In this document: piece after piece, positions 1 through 10,481 of the stretch
How the letters are laid out: every line of letters starts with the position of its first letter
How positions within the stretch are numbered: position 1 is the first letter of the stretch
From: Alphaproteobacteria bacterium
GTDB taxonomy: Bacteria > Pseudomonadota > Alphaproteobacteria > Micropepsales > Micropepsaceae
Reading direction: 5' to 3'
NCBI GenBank assembly: GCA_021324545.1
Contig: JAJPIX010000056.1
Coordinates: forward strand, 1-64,000
DNA length: 64,000 bases
Notes under the pieces: model-generated
Databases searched by the model: none
Told to the model about the DNA's origin: nothing
The model's input: only the letters and a program-made list of their open reading frames with translations
Made by a program: the position numbers and the translations under genes

Positions 1-38
1 CAAGGCCTCGGCCGCGATGCGACCAAGTCCGACGCTGA

Positions 39-290
39 ACGCCGCGCTTGCGGCGCTGTGATGCGGATTCGGCTGCCTGGACGCGCGGGCTTGCGCACCG
101 CGCCAAGCTCGATGGCAACGACAGGCTCGACAGATTTGCCCACACGCTGGAAAAAGTCTGCGTGGACACGGTGGAAGCCGGCTACATGACAAAGGATCTG
201 GCACTCCTCGTCGGCCCCGACCAGACGTGGCTCACGACCGAGGGCTACCTCGACAAGGTGGACGAGAACCTGAAAAAGGCGCTTGCGTGA
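39..290 (+). CDS. icd: NADP-dependent isocitrate dehydrogenase, C-terminal fragment
   Basis: The last ~75 residues match the C-terminus of dimeric NADP isocitrate dehydrogenase (TCA cycle, isocitrate to 2-oxoglutarate): WTRGLAHRAKLDGN, LEKVCVDTVEAG, MTKDLALLVGPDQ and the closing DKVDENLKKALA. The rest of the gene would lie left of the window. The reading frame is not open to the window edge: a TGA sits in frame at 36-38, and the residues before AWTRGL do not look like the usual conserved segment. Either the first ~60 bases are unreliable (contig edge) or this is a 3' remnant. Family identity is sure; intactness is not. Confidence 0.8.
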   Translation, partial: TPRLRRCDADSAAWTRGLAHRAKLDGNDRLDRFAHTLEKVCVDTVEAGYMTKDLALLVGPDQTWLTTEGYLDKVDENLKKALA

Positions 291-676
291 CGCGCGTTGC
301 GCAATGCTGCTGCGGCGCGTGTTCCATCACGGTGGAAGGCGAGCCGGTGCTCAACGCCATCTGCAACTGCACAAGCTGCAGGAAACGCACCGGCAGCGCC
401 TTCGGCTGGAGCGCCTATTTCCCCGATGACAGGGTCGTCGCGAAATCGGGCGAGACGCGCGTGTATGCGAAAGAAGGCGCGGCGGGCTACAATCGCTACT
501 TCTGCGCGCGCTGCGGCACCACGCTGTACTGGAAATCCTTCGGCTTTCTCCCCGATCACACCGGCATCGCCGGCGGATGCTTCGTGGATGATCCGCTGCC
601 GGCGCCCAGTCTTTCCGCGCAGGACAAGGACCGCTGCGCCTGGATCACGCTGCCGGACGCGTGTTTGAGGACATGA
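287..676 (+). CDS. GFA family (CENP-V/GFA domain) zinc protein
   Basis: A 129-residue protein of the glutathione-dependent formaldehyde-activating (GFA/CENP-V) fold. Zinc-binding cysteines are in the family pattern: CCCGAC at residues 7-12, CNCTSC at 26-31 and CARCG at 73-77. Members are small cytosolic zinc proteins; only some catalyse S-hydroxymethylglutathione formation, so the substrate is not assigned. The GTG at 287 is preferred because it overlaps the preceding stop (GTGA) and leaves only a few residues before the first zinc cluster. The frame could be extended to 227, but that part is antisense-like and overlaps icd. Confidence 0.85.
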   Translation: MTRVAQCCCGACSITVEGEPVLNAICNCTSCRKRTGSAFGWSAYFPDDRVVAKSGETRVYAKEGAAGYNRYFCARCGTTLYWKSFGFLPDHTGIAGGCFVDDPLPAPSLSAQDKDRCAWITLPDACLRT

Positions 677-690
677 GACCGGTTCAATCC

Positions 691-1083
691 CTATTTTGCC
701 AGCGGCACCATCCCCATCAGCGCCAGCGCATTGCCGTCCGGATCGCGGAAGCTGCGAAGCTTCAATTCGTGCGTTTCGTTCCGCTGGACCGTCTGAACCG
801 GGCTTAAGAACGCAACCCCCTTGGCTTCGAGCTCAAGCCCAAGCGTCTCGATATCCGGCGCGTCGAAATAGACAACCGATCCGCCGATCGCCGCATCGGG
901 ATCCTCGGTCCTGCCAACCATGAGCCGCATGCCCTCCAGCTGGAAGAACATCATGTTGGCGGCTTCAAAAAGCAGCGGAAGCCCAAGCGTGTCGCGATAA
1001 AAATTGCGCGCGCGGTCAAGGTCGCGCGTCGAAAGCGCAACCTGCACAAGCTTCCGTCCGGCAAGCGTGGGATTGTTCGGCAT
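691..1083 (-). CDS. VOC (glyoxalase/bleomycin resistance) family protein
   Basis: A ~130-residue vicinal oxygen chelate protein with two beta-alpha-beta-beta-beta modules. It begins KLVQVALSTRDLDRARNFYRDTLGLPLLF and ends with the typical FRDPDGNALALMG. VOC proteins are metal-dependent lyases, dioxygenases or binding proteins; the substrate cannot be told. The ATG at 1083 has a GGAG upstream and starts just before the fold. The frame stays open to 1182 with a cysteine-rich extension (about eight Cys), but that start lacks a ribosome site. It is divergent from another VOC gene at 1222. Confidence 0.8.
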   Translation of the reverse strand: MPNNPTLAGRKLVQVALSTRDLDRARNFYRDTLGLPLLFEAANMMFFQLEGMRLMVGRTEDPDAAIGGSVVYFDAPDIETLGLELEAKGVAFLSPVQTVQRNETHELKLRSFRDPDGNALALMGMVPLAK

Positions 1084-1221
1084 GGGCGCTCCGTCTCCAA
1101 GAATCGGCATCCGATTTTGGCAGCAGGAATTGCACGGGCCGCAAGGCAGGCATGCGATATTGTTCTTGATTTGTTCGCACATTCCGTTTATTCATGACGG
1201 CCTGCAACCGGGGAGATTTCA

Positions 1222-1602
1222 ATGATCGGCTACATCACCATCGGCGCCAATGACAGCAAGGCGTCGGGCGCCTTTTATGATGCGGTGCTTGGCGCCATCG
1301 GCAACGAGCGCAAATTCGAAGATGGCGGCTGGATCGGCTATGGCCCCAAGGGGTCGGGCGATCAGTCGGTCTATCTCTGTCCGCCATTTGACGGAAAGCC
1401 CGCCACATTCGGCAACGGAAGCATGATCGCGTTCAAGGCGCACGGCAAAGCCGAGGTGGATGCCGCGCACAAGGCCGGCCTTCGCCACGGCGGCAGGGAC
1501 GAAGGGGCGCCCGGCTTCCGGCCGCCGGAGAAGCAGGAATTTTACGGCGCGTATTTGCGCGATCCCGTGGGCAACAAGATCTGCATCTATTTCAAGCCGT
1601 AG
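1222..1602 (+). CDS. VOC family protein
   Basis: 126 residues. The start IGYITIGANDSKASGAFYDA and the end GAYLRDPVGNKICIYFKP are diagnostic of VOC proteins of the lactoylglutathione-lyase-like group. The ATG at 1222 follows GGGGAGA at good spacing. Function within the superfamily is unknown. It is a lone gene, convergent with the channel gene at 1605, with only 2 nt between the stop codons. Confidence 0.85.
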   Translation: MIGYITIGANDSKASGAFYDAVLGAIGNERKFEDGGWIGYGPKGSGDQSVYLCPPFDGKPATFGNGSMIAFKAHGKAEVDAAHKAGLRHGGRDEGAPGFRPPEKQEFYGAYLRDPVGNKICIYFKP

Positions 1603-1604
1603 CT

Positions 1605-2800
1605 TCAGGCGGCGGTTTCGGATGTCCGTTGCGGCGCGCCGCGCATCCCCGATTCCTCCTGGATGCGCTCGCGCAGCTTCGGATATTTGTCGGTGAGCGA
1701 GGCGAAATCCTCGGACGACAGCACCAGAAGCCGCGAAGGCTTCACCGCGATGATCGTGGCGCGGCGCACCTGTTCCTGAAGCAGGGCGCGTTCGCCGAAG
1801 AAATCGCCCGCGCCTGCAAACAGCCTGCGGTCGTGCAGCTGGATCTGCACCTCGCCGGAAACGACGAAATACATGGCGGTCGCCGGCTCGCCGCGGACGG
1901 AAATGATGCCGCCCGGCGCCACGCTCTGCGCCCGCAGGTGCTGCATGATTTCGTTCAGCACCTGCGCGTCGAAATCCTTGAACAGCGGCACGCGCGCCAG
2001 CATCGAAAAGGTGACCACGAAATCGCGCCGGTGGATTTCCTGCACGAATCCGGTGGCGATAATGCCCACCGGAAGGGCAAAAAGGCCCAGGCCCACGATC
2101 ATGGTCGCCCCCGCGATCAGCCGGCCCAGAACCGTCACCGGCACGGCATCGCCATAGCCCACGGTGGTAAGCGTGGCGATGGCCCACCACATGGCGCCCG
2201 GGATGTTGCCGAATTTTTCCGGCTGCACCCCGCCTTCGGCCGCATGCATGGCCGCGCCCGCAAACACCACCGAACAGAGCAGCAGCAGGAGCGTGCCGAA
2301 CAGCGCCCGCCGCTCCGATGCGATGACATGCGCCAGCGTGGACATGGCCGGCGAATAGCGGGCGATTTTCAGAAGCCGCAACAGCCGCACCAGCCTGAGC
2401 AACCGCAAGTCGAAGAACGGCATGAAGATCTGGACATACGCCGGCGCGATCGCGAAGAAATCGATCACCATCATCGGCCTGAGCGCATAGCGGAAGCGGT
2501 TTCGAAACGGGCGCCCGTCTCCCACCAGCGGATCCTCCGGCGAAGCCCAGAGCCGCAGCAGATACTCGACCGTGAAAACCGCGACCGAAAAATATTCGAA
2601 CGCGTCGAATTGGGCGAAATACTGCCGCCCGTAGGCGGGAACCGTCTGCAGCACATAAGCCGCCACATTGGTCACGATCAGGAAGATCAATCCGCCCTGC
2701 ACAAGGCCGGCCCAGAACCCGCCGGCGCGGCCGCCCTCAAGCAGCGTGTAAACCCGGTGGCGCAGCCGGTCGCCATGGCCGCCGCCGAGTGCGCCCGCGC

Positions 2801-2804
<4 letters not shown>
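1605..2804 (-). CDS. Voltage-gated-like K+ channel with C-terminal cyclic nucleotide-binding domain
   Basis: 399 residues. Six transmembrane segments: S1 near 33-52, a voltage-sensor-like S4 with regularly spaced arginines at 133-149 ([17 protein letters not shown]), pore helix and selectivity filter TTVGYGD at 213-219, and S6 near 228-252. A cyclic nucleotide-binding domain follows (about 272-385) with [10 protein letters not shown] at 333-342 and an RRAT phosphate-binding motif at 347-350. This is the layout of the bacterial MlotiK1-type channels, here with an S4 rich in Arg. Its ATG overlaps the stop of alaS (ATGA at 2801-2804), so it is probably translated from the same message. Confidence 0.93.
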
Positions 2805-5461
<2,657 letters not shown>

Positions 5462-5591
5462 GCCCTGCTTGTAGCCTTGGAACAAAAAGCCGTCCAGAAC
5501 GCCTGTTCCGGCGCGCCGCCCGCGCGCCTTGCGCTTTTCGCCCGGGCGGCGGCCCTGATAATCTGGCGCCGGAGGGCCCCATGGACACACC

Positions 5592-6695
5592 ATGCTGACG
5601 ATCGGCGATCCGGCGCCCTGGTTCGAAGCGCGCTCGCCCGAACGCCCCGACTTTCACCTCAGCCAGGCAGCCGGGCGCTATGTCGTGCTTTCCTTCTTCG
5701 GCTCGGCGGCCAGGCCCGACGTCCGCGCCATGCTGGCGGCCATCCGCGCCGAAACGCGCATGTTCAACGACGGCTTTGCCGCCTTTTTCGCCGTGAGCTG
5801 CGACCCGTCCGACGAGACGGAGAAGCGGATCGAGCAACGGCTGCCGGGCTTCCATGTGTTCTGGGATCCGGAAGGAAAAATCCCCGGCCTTTACGGTCTG
5901 ACGTCCGAAAAGGACGGCAAGAAAATCATGCGCCGGGTGAGCCTTGTGCTCGACAGCCTCCTGCGCCTCATCGCCGTGGTGCCGATCAGCGATATCAAGA
6001 CGCACGCCCGCCAGCTGATCGAAACGGTTGCCGCGCTGCCGGCGCTGCCCGAAGCCGGCGTGGCGGCGCCGCCCGCGCCGGTTCTGGTGCTGCCGCGCGT
6101 GTTCGAGCCGCAATTCTGCAAGATCCTGATCAGGCTTTTCCAGAAAGGCGAAAGCGTCGATTCCGGCTTCATGTCCACCGACATCAGGACCGGCAAGACG
6201 GTCTTCAATCTCGATCACGCCTTCAAGAAGCGCCGCGACGTGCATATCGACGAAGAGCTGGTGCGCCAGCAGATCAACGCGCGGCTGGTGAAGCGCCTGG
6301 TGCCGGAGGTGAAGAAGGCGTTCCAGTTCGAGGCCACGCGCATCGAACGCTATATCGTGGCGCGCTACGATGCCGATGACGGCGGCTTTTTCCGCGCCCA
6401 TCGCGACAACACGACAAGGGGCACCGCGCACCGCCGCTTTGCCGTGACGATCAACCTGAATGCGGACGAATATGAAGGCGGCGATCTGCGCTTTCCGGAA
6501 TTCGACCGGCGCAGCTATCGCGCGCCGACGGGCGGGGCGGTGGTTTTTTCCTGCTCGCTTCTGCATGAAGCCATGCCTGTCACAAAAGGCACGCGCTATG
6601 CCTTCCTGCCGTTTCTCTATGACGAGGCGGCGGCGAAACTGCGCGAGGATAACCTGCCGTTCCTGGAAAGGCCGGGCGCGAAGATCGCCGAATAG
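5592..6695 (+). CDS. Redoxin-like domain fused to 2OG-Fe(II) prolyl-4-hydroxylase-type oxygenase
   Basis: 367 residues in two domains. Residues 1-150 have a peroxiredoxin/AhpC-TSA fold signature ([44 protein letters not shown]) but lack the peroxidatic Cys: the expected position reads GSAARPDV. Residues ~165-345 are a P4Hc 2-oxoglutarate/Fe(II) dioxygenase with the metal triad H270-x-D272 ... H325 and the 2OG-binding R335 (RYAFLPF). It probably hydroxylates a protein or small molecule in the cytosol; the redoxin part may be structural or a partner-binding domain. No signal peptide. Divergent from alaS. Confidence 0.85.
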   Translation: MLTIGDPAPWFEARSPERPDFHLSQAAGRYVVLSFFGSAARPDVRAMLAAIRAETRMFNDGFAAFFAVSCDPSDETEKRIEQRLPGFHVFWDPEGKIPGLYGLTSEKDGKKIMRRVSLVLDSLLRLIAVVPISDIKTHARQLIETVAALPALPEAGVAAPPAPVLVLPRVFEPQFCKILIRLFQKGESVDSGFMSTDIRTGKTVFNLDHAFKKRRDVHIDEELVRQQINARLVKRLVPEVKKAFQFEATRIERYIVARYDADDGGFFRAHRDNTTRGTAHRRFAVTINLNADEYEGGDLRFPEFDRRSYRAPTGGAVVFSCSLLHEAMPVTKGTRYAFLPFLYDEAAAKLREDNLPFLERPGAKIAE

Positions 6696-6718
6696 CCGCG
6701 GGCCCGCCCCGAAAGGTG

Positions 6719-6777
6719 AAGGGGCGGCTCTTGCGAACCGCCCCTTCGGGAGCCGTTCCCTCATGCCATAAGGGAAC
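6719..6777. terminator. Two hairpins between convergent genes
   Basis: Perfect 9-bp stem AAGGGGCGG (6719-6727) / CCGCCCCTT (6738-6746), then a perfect 7-bp stem GTTCCCT (6755-6761) / AGGGAAC (6771-6777). They fill the gap between the convergent oxygenase and recA genes. Neither is followed by a clear T-run, so efficient intrinsic termination is only inferred. Confidence 0.5.
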
Positions 6778-6797
6778 AGGCAAGCCTGCTTGCGCCA

Positions 6798-7874
6798 TTA
6801 TTCGTCGATCGCCTCCGGCTCGCTGCTGCCGTTGGAAAGGCCCGCGTTGATCAGGCCCGCATTGGCGCGAATGGCGCGTTCGATCCTGTCGGCGATATCC
6901 GGATTCTGCTGCAGGAACTGCTTGGCGGCTTCGCGGCCCTGGCCGATCCGCTCGCCGTCATAGGAGAACCATGACCCGGATTTCTCGACGATATTGGCTT
7001 TGACGCCCAGATCGAGAAGCTCGCCCGTCTTGGACACGCCCTGCCCGTACATGATGTCGAATTCGACCTGCTTGAAGGGCGGGGCGACCTTGTTCTTCAC
7101 CACCTTCACGCGCGTCTGGTTGCCCACCACTTCGTCGCGGTCCTTGATGGCGCCGATGCGGCGGATGTCGAGCCGGATGCTGGCATAGAATTTCAGCGCG
7201 TTGCCGCCGGTGGTGGTTTCCGGATTGCCGAACATGATGCCGATCTTCATGCGGATCTGGTTGATGAAGATGACGATGGTGTTGGATTTGGAGATCGATC
7301 CGGTCAGCTTGCGCAGGGCCTGGCTCATCAGGCGCGCCTGCAGGCCCGGCAGCTGATCGCCCATTTCGCCTTCGATTTCCGCTTTCGGCGTGAGCGCGGC
7401 CACCGAATCCACCACCACGATGTCCACCCCGCCCGAACGCACCAGCGTGTCGGTGATTTCCAGCGCCTGTTCGCCGGTATCGGGCTGGGAAATCAGAAGC
7501 TCTTCGGTATCCACGCCCAGCTTCTTGGCATAGACGGGATCAAGCGCATGCTCGGCGTCCACATAGGCGGCCACGCCACCCTTTTTCTGCACCTCGGCCA
7601 CCGCATGCAGCGCAAGCGTCGTCTTGCCGGAGGATTCGGGCCCGTAAATCTCGATCACGCGGCCGCGCGGCAGCCCGCCGATGCCAAGGGCGATATCCAG
7701 CCCGAGCGAGCCGGTGGACACCACGTCGGCTTCCGTTACGGGCTCCCGCTGGCCCAGTTTCATCACGCTGCCCTTGCCGAAGGCGCGATCGATCTGGGAA
7801 AGCGCGGCTTCCAAAGCCCGCTTCCGGTCGCTTGATTCCTCCTTGCCCACGACGCGCAAAACCGCCTCTTTCAT
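6798..7874 (-). CDS. recA: Recombinase RecA
   Basis: 358 residues. Walker [10 protein letters not shown], Walker [10 protein letters not shown], and the MAW-like [16 protein letters not shown] segment that binds DNA. It carries out homologous recombination and activates LexA self-cleavage. The ATG at 7874 is preceded by a strong GGAGGA at correct spacing; the open frame reaches 7916 without such a site. A GTTC-N7-GTTC SOS box at 7997-8011 lies ~125 nt upstream, consistent with LexA control. Confidence 0.98.
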   Translation of the reverse strand: MKEAVLRVVGKEESSDRKRALEAALSQIDRAFGKGSVMKLGQREPVTEADVVSTGSLGLDIALGIGGLPRGRVIEIYGPESSGKTTLALHAVAEVQKKGGVAAYVDAEHALDPVYAKKLGVDTEELLISQPDTGEQALEITDTLVRSGGVDIVVVDSVAALTPKAEIEGEMGDQLPGLQARLMSQALRKLTGSISKSNTIVIFINQIRMKIGIMFGNPETTTGGNALKFYASIRLDIRRIGAIKDRDEVVGNQTRVKVVKNKVAPPFKQVEFDIMYGQGVSKTGELLDLGVKANIVEKSGSWFSYDGERIGQGREAAKQFLQQNPDIADRIERAIRANAGLINAGLSNGSSEPEAIDE

Positions 7875-7996
7875 GGCCTGATCCTCCTTCTTTACACGCC
7901 ACCCCAGGCGGCGCAATGAAGGCTAATGTGCATGTTTTGTTCCTGACTGCAAGCCGCTGGATAAAGGGTTGGAACGGAAGCAAAATACGAGAGCTT

Positions 7997-8011
7997 GTTC
8001 ATCTGCCGTTC
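7997..8011. promoter_or_regulatory. SOS (LexA) box of recA
   Basis: GTTC-ATCTGCC-GTTC matches exactly the alphaproteobacterial LexA operator GTTC-N7-GTTC. It lies upstream of recA, where LexA repression is expected. Confidence 0.85.
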
Positions 8012-8049
8012 CCGATTTCCGGATTTCGAATTCGGGTGCCGCCGGGACA

Positions 8050-8081
8050 GATTCCGGGCGCCGGCCGGAATCCGGTTTTTT
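8050..8081 (+). terminator. Terminator-like hairpin on the plus strand
   Basis: Perfect 8-bp stem GATTCCGG (8050-8057) / CCGGAATC (8065-8072), a 7-nt loop, then CGG and six T. It points rightward, although no plus-strand gene lies upstream between recA and this site. It could end an antisense or divergent transcript from the recA promoter region. Confidence 0.45.
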
Positions 8082-8486
8082 CGATCGCCGTTTTCCCCCC
8101 GCCCGCGCGCAAAGTTATGTGGCGCGGACGTGTTCGGGTGTTCCGCTGGGCCGCGAGGCGGCCGGGGAGCCCGTCAGGGCGAGGGGCAGGTTCGGCGTTT
8201 CGTGCGATTCATGGGGATGATCCTTCCGTGTGACCGGGTGATTCGGGGTCTCTCCACACGCGCGAAAAGCGCTGGAAATCCCGCGGCCTGGCGGGATTCC
8301 GGCGTTTCGGACGCATTTCGGGAGATGGCGCGAATGTAACGCCCGACAGGCCCCCTGTCAAGGATTATTAGCAAATTTCAGGAGCAATAGCCCTGCAATA
8401 GGACAGGGGACGATTCGGCGGACCGGGGCCGCCTTTTCGCTGCGCGGAACCTGGACCCCCGCCCGGACCGGCAACCGGGAGCGGCT

Positions 8487-9266
8487 TCAACCGATCGCCC
8501 TGGAATTTCCCCCGGCGCGGCCGGCAAGCGAATCCGCCACCAGCCAGGCAACGCCAGTGAGCGTGATGTTCTCGCCGTTTTCGCTCCAGTTGAACTGGCC
8601 CAGATGACCGGCGAGCAATTGGGGAATGTGCACAAGCGGCGTGAACGAGGCGTACATGATGGTGAGCAAAATCGCCGCCAGCCGCGCCTGCACGCCGGAA
8701 AGAATCGCAAGGCCCGCCGCAATGTGGAAGACGCCCGTCGCATAGCCCCAGAAGACCTGGTTGGGCGGCAGCCAGGCGGGCACAAGCGGCGCGGTGAGAT
8801 TCATGTAGGCAAAGTGCGCGCCGCCGAAGACGATGGCGCAAATGCCGAACGTCATCCGGGCGATGCGGATTGCGTGCGCCGAGACCGCCGCATCGATTGC
8901 CGCGCGGCTTGCAAAGATGATGACCGCACCCAGCATGACCGCAAGCTGGATGGCGAGGCTTTCGTAAATGCCGTATTGCGCGTAATTCGCGGGCAAAAGA
9001 CGCCCGTTCATGACGAAGACGACAATGGCGTAGTAGATGACAAGCGCCCCGGCCGCCCAGGCCGCGGTGCGGCGCCATTCGAGGCCCGCGCCGGCGGCGA
9101 TCAGAAACACCGCGGCGATGTACGCAAGGGCCGTGTAGCCGGGGAAATCCCTGGGCACGGACTGGCCCGAAATGAAATTCCCCCACACAAGGCCGACGAG
9201 CCCCAGCCATATGATGCCAAGACCATAGACGCGCCAGCCAAGCGCCATCCGGTTTGCGGCGGCCAT
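8487..9266 (-). CDS. DoxX-like integral membrane protein
   Basis: 259 residues and about eight hydrophobic segments in two repeated four-helix halves, each containing a DoxX-like G-x-x-x-x-A-G pattern (second half: ATGVFHIAAGLAILSG). DoxX-like proteins are inner-membrane proteins of poorly known role. Translation begins 7 nt after the exported methyltransferase gene (9274-10002), so the two form an operon. No catalytic motif was seen. Confidence 0.7.
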   Translation of the reverse strand: MAAANRMALGWRVYGLGIIWLGLVGLVWGNFISGQSVPRDFPGYTALAYIAAVFLIAAGAGLEWRRTAAWAAGALVIYYAIVVFVMNGRLLPANYAQYGIYESLAIQLAVMLGAVIIFASRAAIDAAVSAHAIRIARMTFGICAIVFGGAHFAYMNLTAPLVPAWLPPNQVFWGYATGVFHIAAGLAILSGVQARLAAILLTIMYASFTPLVHIPQLLAGHLGQFNWSENGENITLTGVAWLVADSLAGRAGGNSRAIG

Positions 9267-9273
9267 GACCGGC

Positions 9274-10002
9274 TTACGGCTTCACGAATTTCAGCGCGTA
9301 TTGATCGGTGCGGCCACGGATGGAGGGATCGAAAATGGATTTCGTGTGATCATCGCCCGGCCGGTGCAGGAAATCGCCTTCCGCCACAAGCCGGAAGCCC
9401 GCGGCGGTGACTTCGCGGATCACTTGCGCCTTCTCAATGCGGTGAAGGCGCGCGATATCGGCTTCGGCCGTTCCCGGATTGGCCTGATGGTCGAGAATGA
9501 AATAGATGCCGCCGGACTTGAGCGAATCGAACACATGCCTGTTGAACGCCGCCATGTCCACCGCGCCATATTTGGCGATGTGAAGATCGTGATAGTTCTG
9601 CGTGATCCAGAACAGGTCCACCTTTTGCGGCAGGCTGAATTCGCCGAACGTTGCGGTCTGGATGGATACATTGGCGCGGCCCGCCGCGGCTTTCGCATCC
9701 GAGCCGTCATCCCATTTGACGTTCTCGATGCCGTAAACATGGCCCTTGGGGCCCACCACATCGCTCAAGGGCCGGGTGAAATAGCCGCCGCCCGGAAAAA
9801 GCTCCGCCACCGTCATGCCGGGCTTCACGCCGGCGAACGCAATGGTCTCCCCCGGCATTCGCAGCGCATCACGATCGGTGTCGGCCCTGGGCCGCGTGGA
9901 ATCGGCGATGGCCGCGGCTACATAAGCCGGAAGCTCCGCCGCGAGCGCAGGCCCGCTTGCGGTAAGCGCCAGCATGAGCGCGCCAATGAAGATCGTTTTC
10001 AT
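9274..10002 (-). CDS. Exported class I methyltransferase-like protein
   Basis: 242 residues with a clear Sec signal peptide (MKTIFIGALMLALTASGPALA, about 21 residues). The mature part resembles a SAM-dependent methyltransferase fold: GMTVAELFPGGGYFTRPLS is the nucleotide-binding loop (glycine-rich motif I), and GGIYFILDH and GFRLVAEGDF are later motifs. A periplasmic location is odd for a SAM enzyme but is typical of this predicted-methyltransferase family (COG4798-like). Strong GGGGAGG ribosome site. First gene of a two-gene operon. Confidence 0.75.
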   Translation of the reverse strand: MKTIFIGALMLALTASGPALAAELPAYVAAAIADSTRPRADTDRDALRMPGETIAFAGVKPGMTVAELFPGGGYFTRPLSDVVGPKGHVYGIENVKWDDGSDAKAAAGRANVSIQTATFGEFSLPQKVDLFWITQNYHDLHIAKYGAVDMAAFNRHVFDSLKSGGIYFILDHQANPGTAEADIARLHRIEKAQVIREVTAAGFRLVAEGDFLHRPGDDHTKSIFDPSIRGRTDQYALKFVKP

Positions 10003-10108
10003 GGAATCCTCCCCGGGGCCGGCGCAAGCCTAGCCTGAACGGGCGCCCGCGCATGCGCACAATTGCGTTATGCCGCACTGCGGAAAACCGGTGCAGCGCC
10101 GGCGAGGG

Positions 10109-10441
10109 CTATTCCGCCGGGTGCAGGCGCGGGATGGATTTGAGCTCCTTCCGCAGCTTGCGTTCGGCGATTTCCAGATCGTAACTCTGCTGCATGCGGA
10201 GCAGGATTTCGGGATCGTCGCCGATCATCTTGCCGATGCGCAACGCCAGACTGGCGGTGATCGGCTGCCTTTCGTTCAGCACATCGTAAAGCGTCTGCCG
10301 GGTCACGCCCAACAGGCTCGCAATTTCCGTTTTCGACTTGCCGAGCGCGGGCAGAACGTCCTCGCAGAATCTCGCCCGAATGAACCGACCTAAGCCTTGA
10401 GAAGCAGATTTCCAGCCTTCAGTGATAATCCTCCATGTCAA
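10109..10441 (-). CDS. HigA-like XRE antitoxin, N-terminus altered by shifts; orphan
   Basis: The HTH and tail are intact and HigA-like: EDVLPALGKSKTEIASLL, GVTRQTLYDVLNERQPIT, LLRMQQSYDLEIAERKL. The conserved N-terminal block is read in another frame: between about 10365 and 10390 the second frame encodes VHSGEILR, matching the family's VHPGE-I-LRE, while the open frame reads GRFIRARFC. Two nearby compensating indels (about 1 nt and 2 nt missing) explain this. No ATG opens the frame (TTG at 10441). No HigB toxin exists: cckA ends 40 nt away. Probably a decaying antitoxin or orphan regulator. Confidence 0.55.
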   Translation of the reverse strand: MTWRIITEGWKSASQGLGRFIRARFCEDVLPALGKSKTEIASLLGVTRQTLYDVLNERQPITASLALRIGKMIGDDPEILLRMQQSYDLEIAERKLRKELKSIPRLHPAE

Positions 10442-10481
10442 CCGACCGGAAAGCGTTGCTTTGCCGCTGGCAACCCGTGCC

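Larger units (their letters stand above)
7875..8486. other. Long intergenic region upstream of recA
   Basis: 612 nt without a convincing gene. It holds the recA leader and SOS box, a plus-strand hairpin followed by six T (8050-8081), and two further hairpins: ATCCCGC/GCGGGAT (about 8278-8297) and GACAGG/CCTGTC (8345-8359). Short open frames here show no family resemblance and lack ribosome sites. Confidence 0.6.

Noticed and set aside
8278-8297. Hairpin ATCCCGC/GCGGGAT as terminator of the DoxX-like gene
   Set aside because: It lies upstream (in transcription) of recA but far from the DoxX stop on the wrong side, and no T-run follows on either strand.
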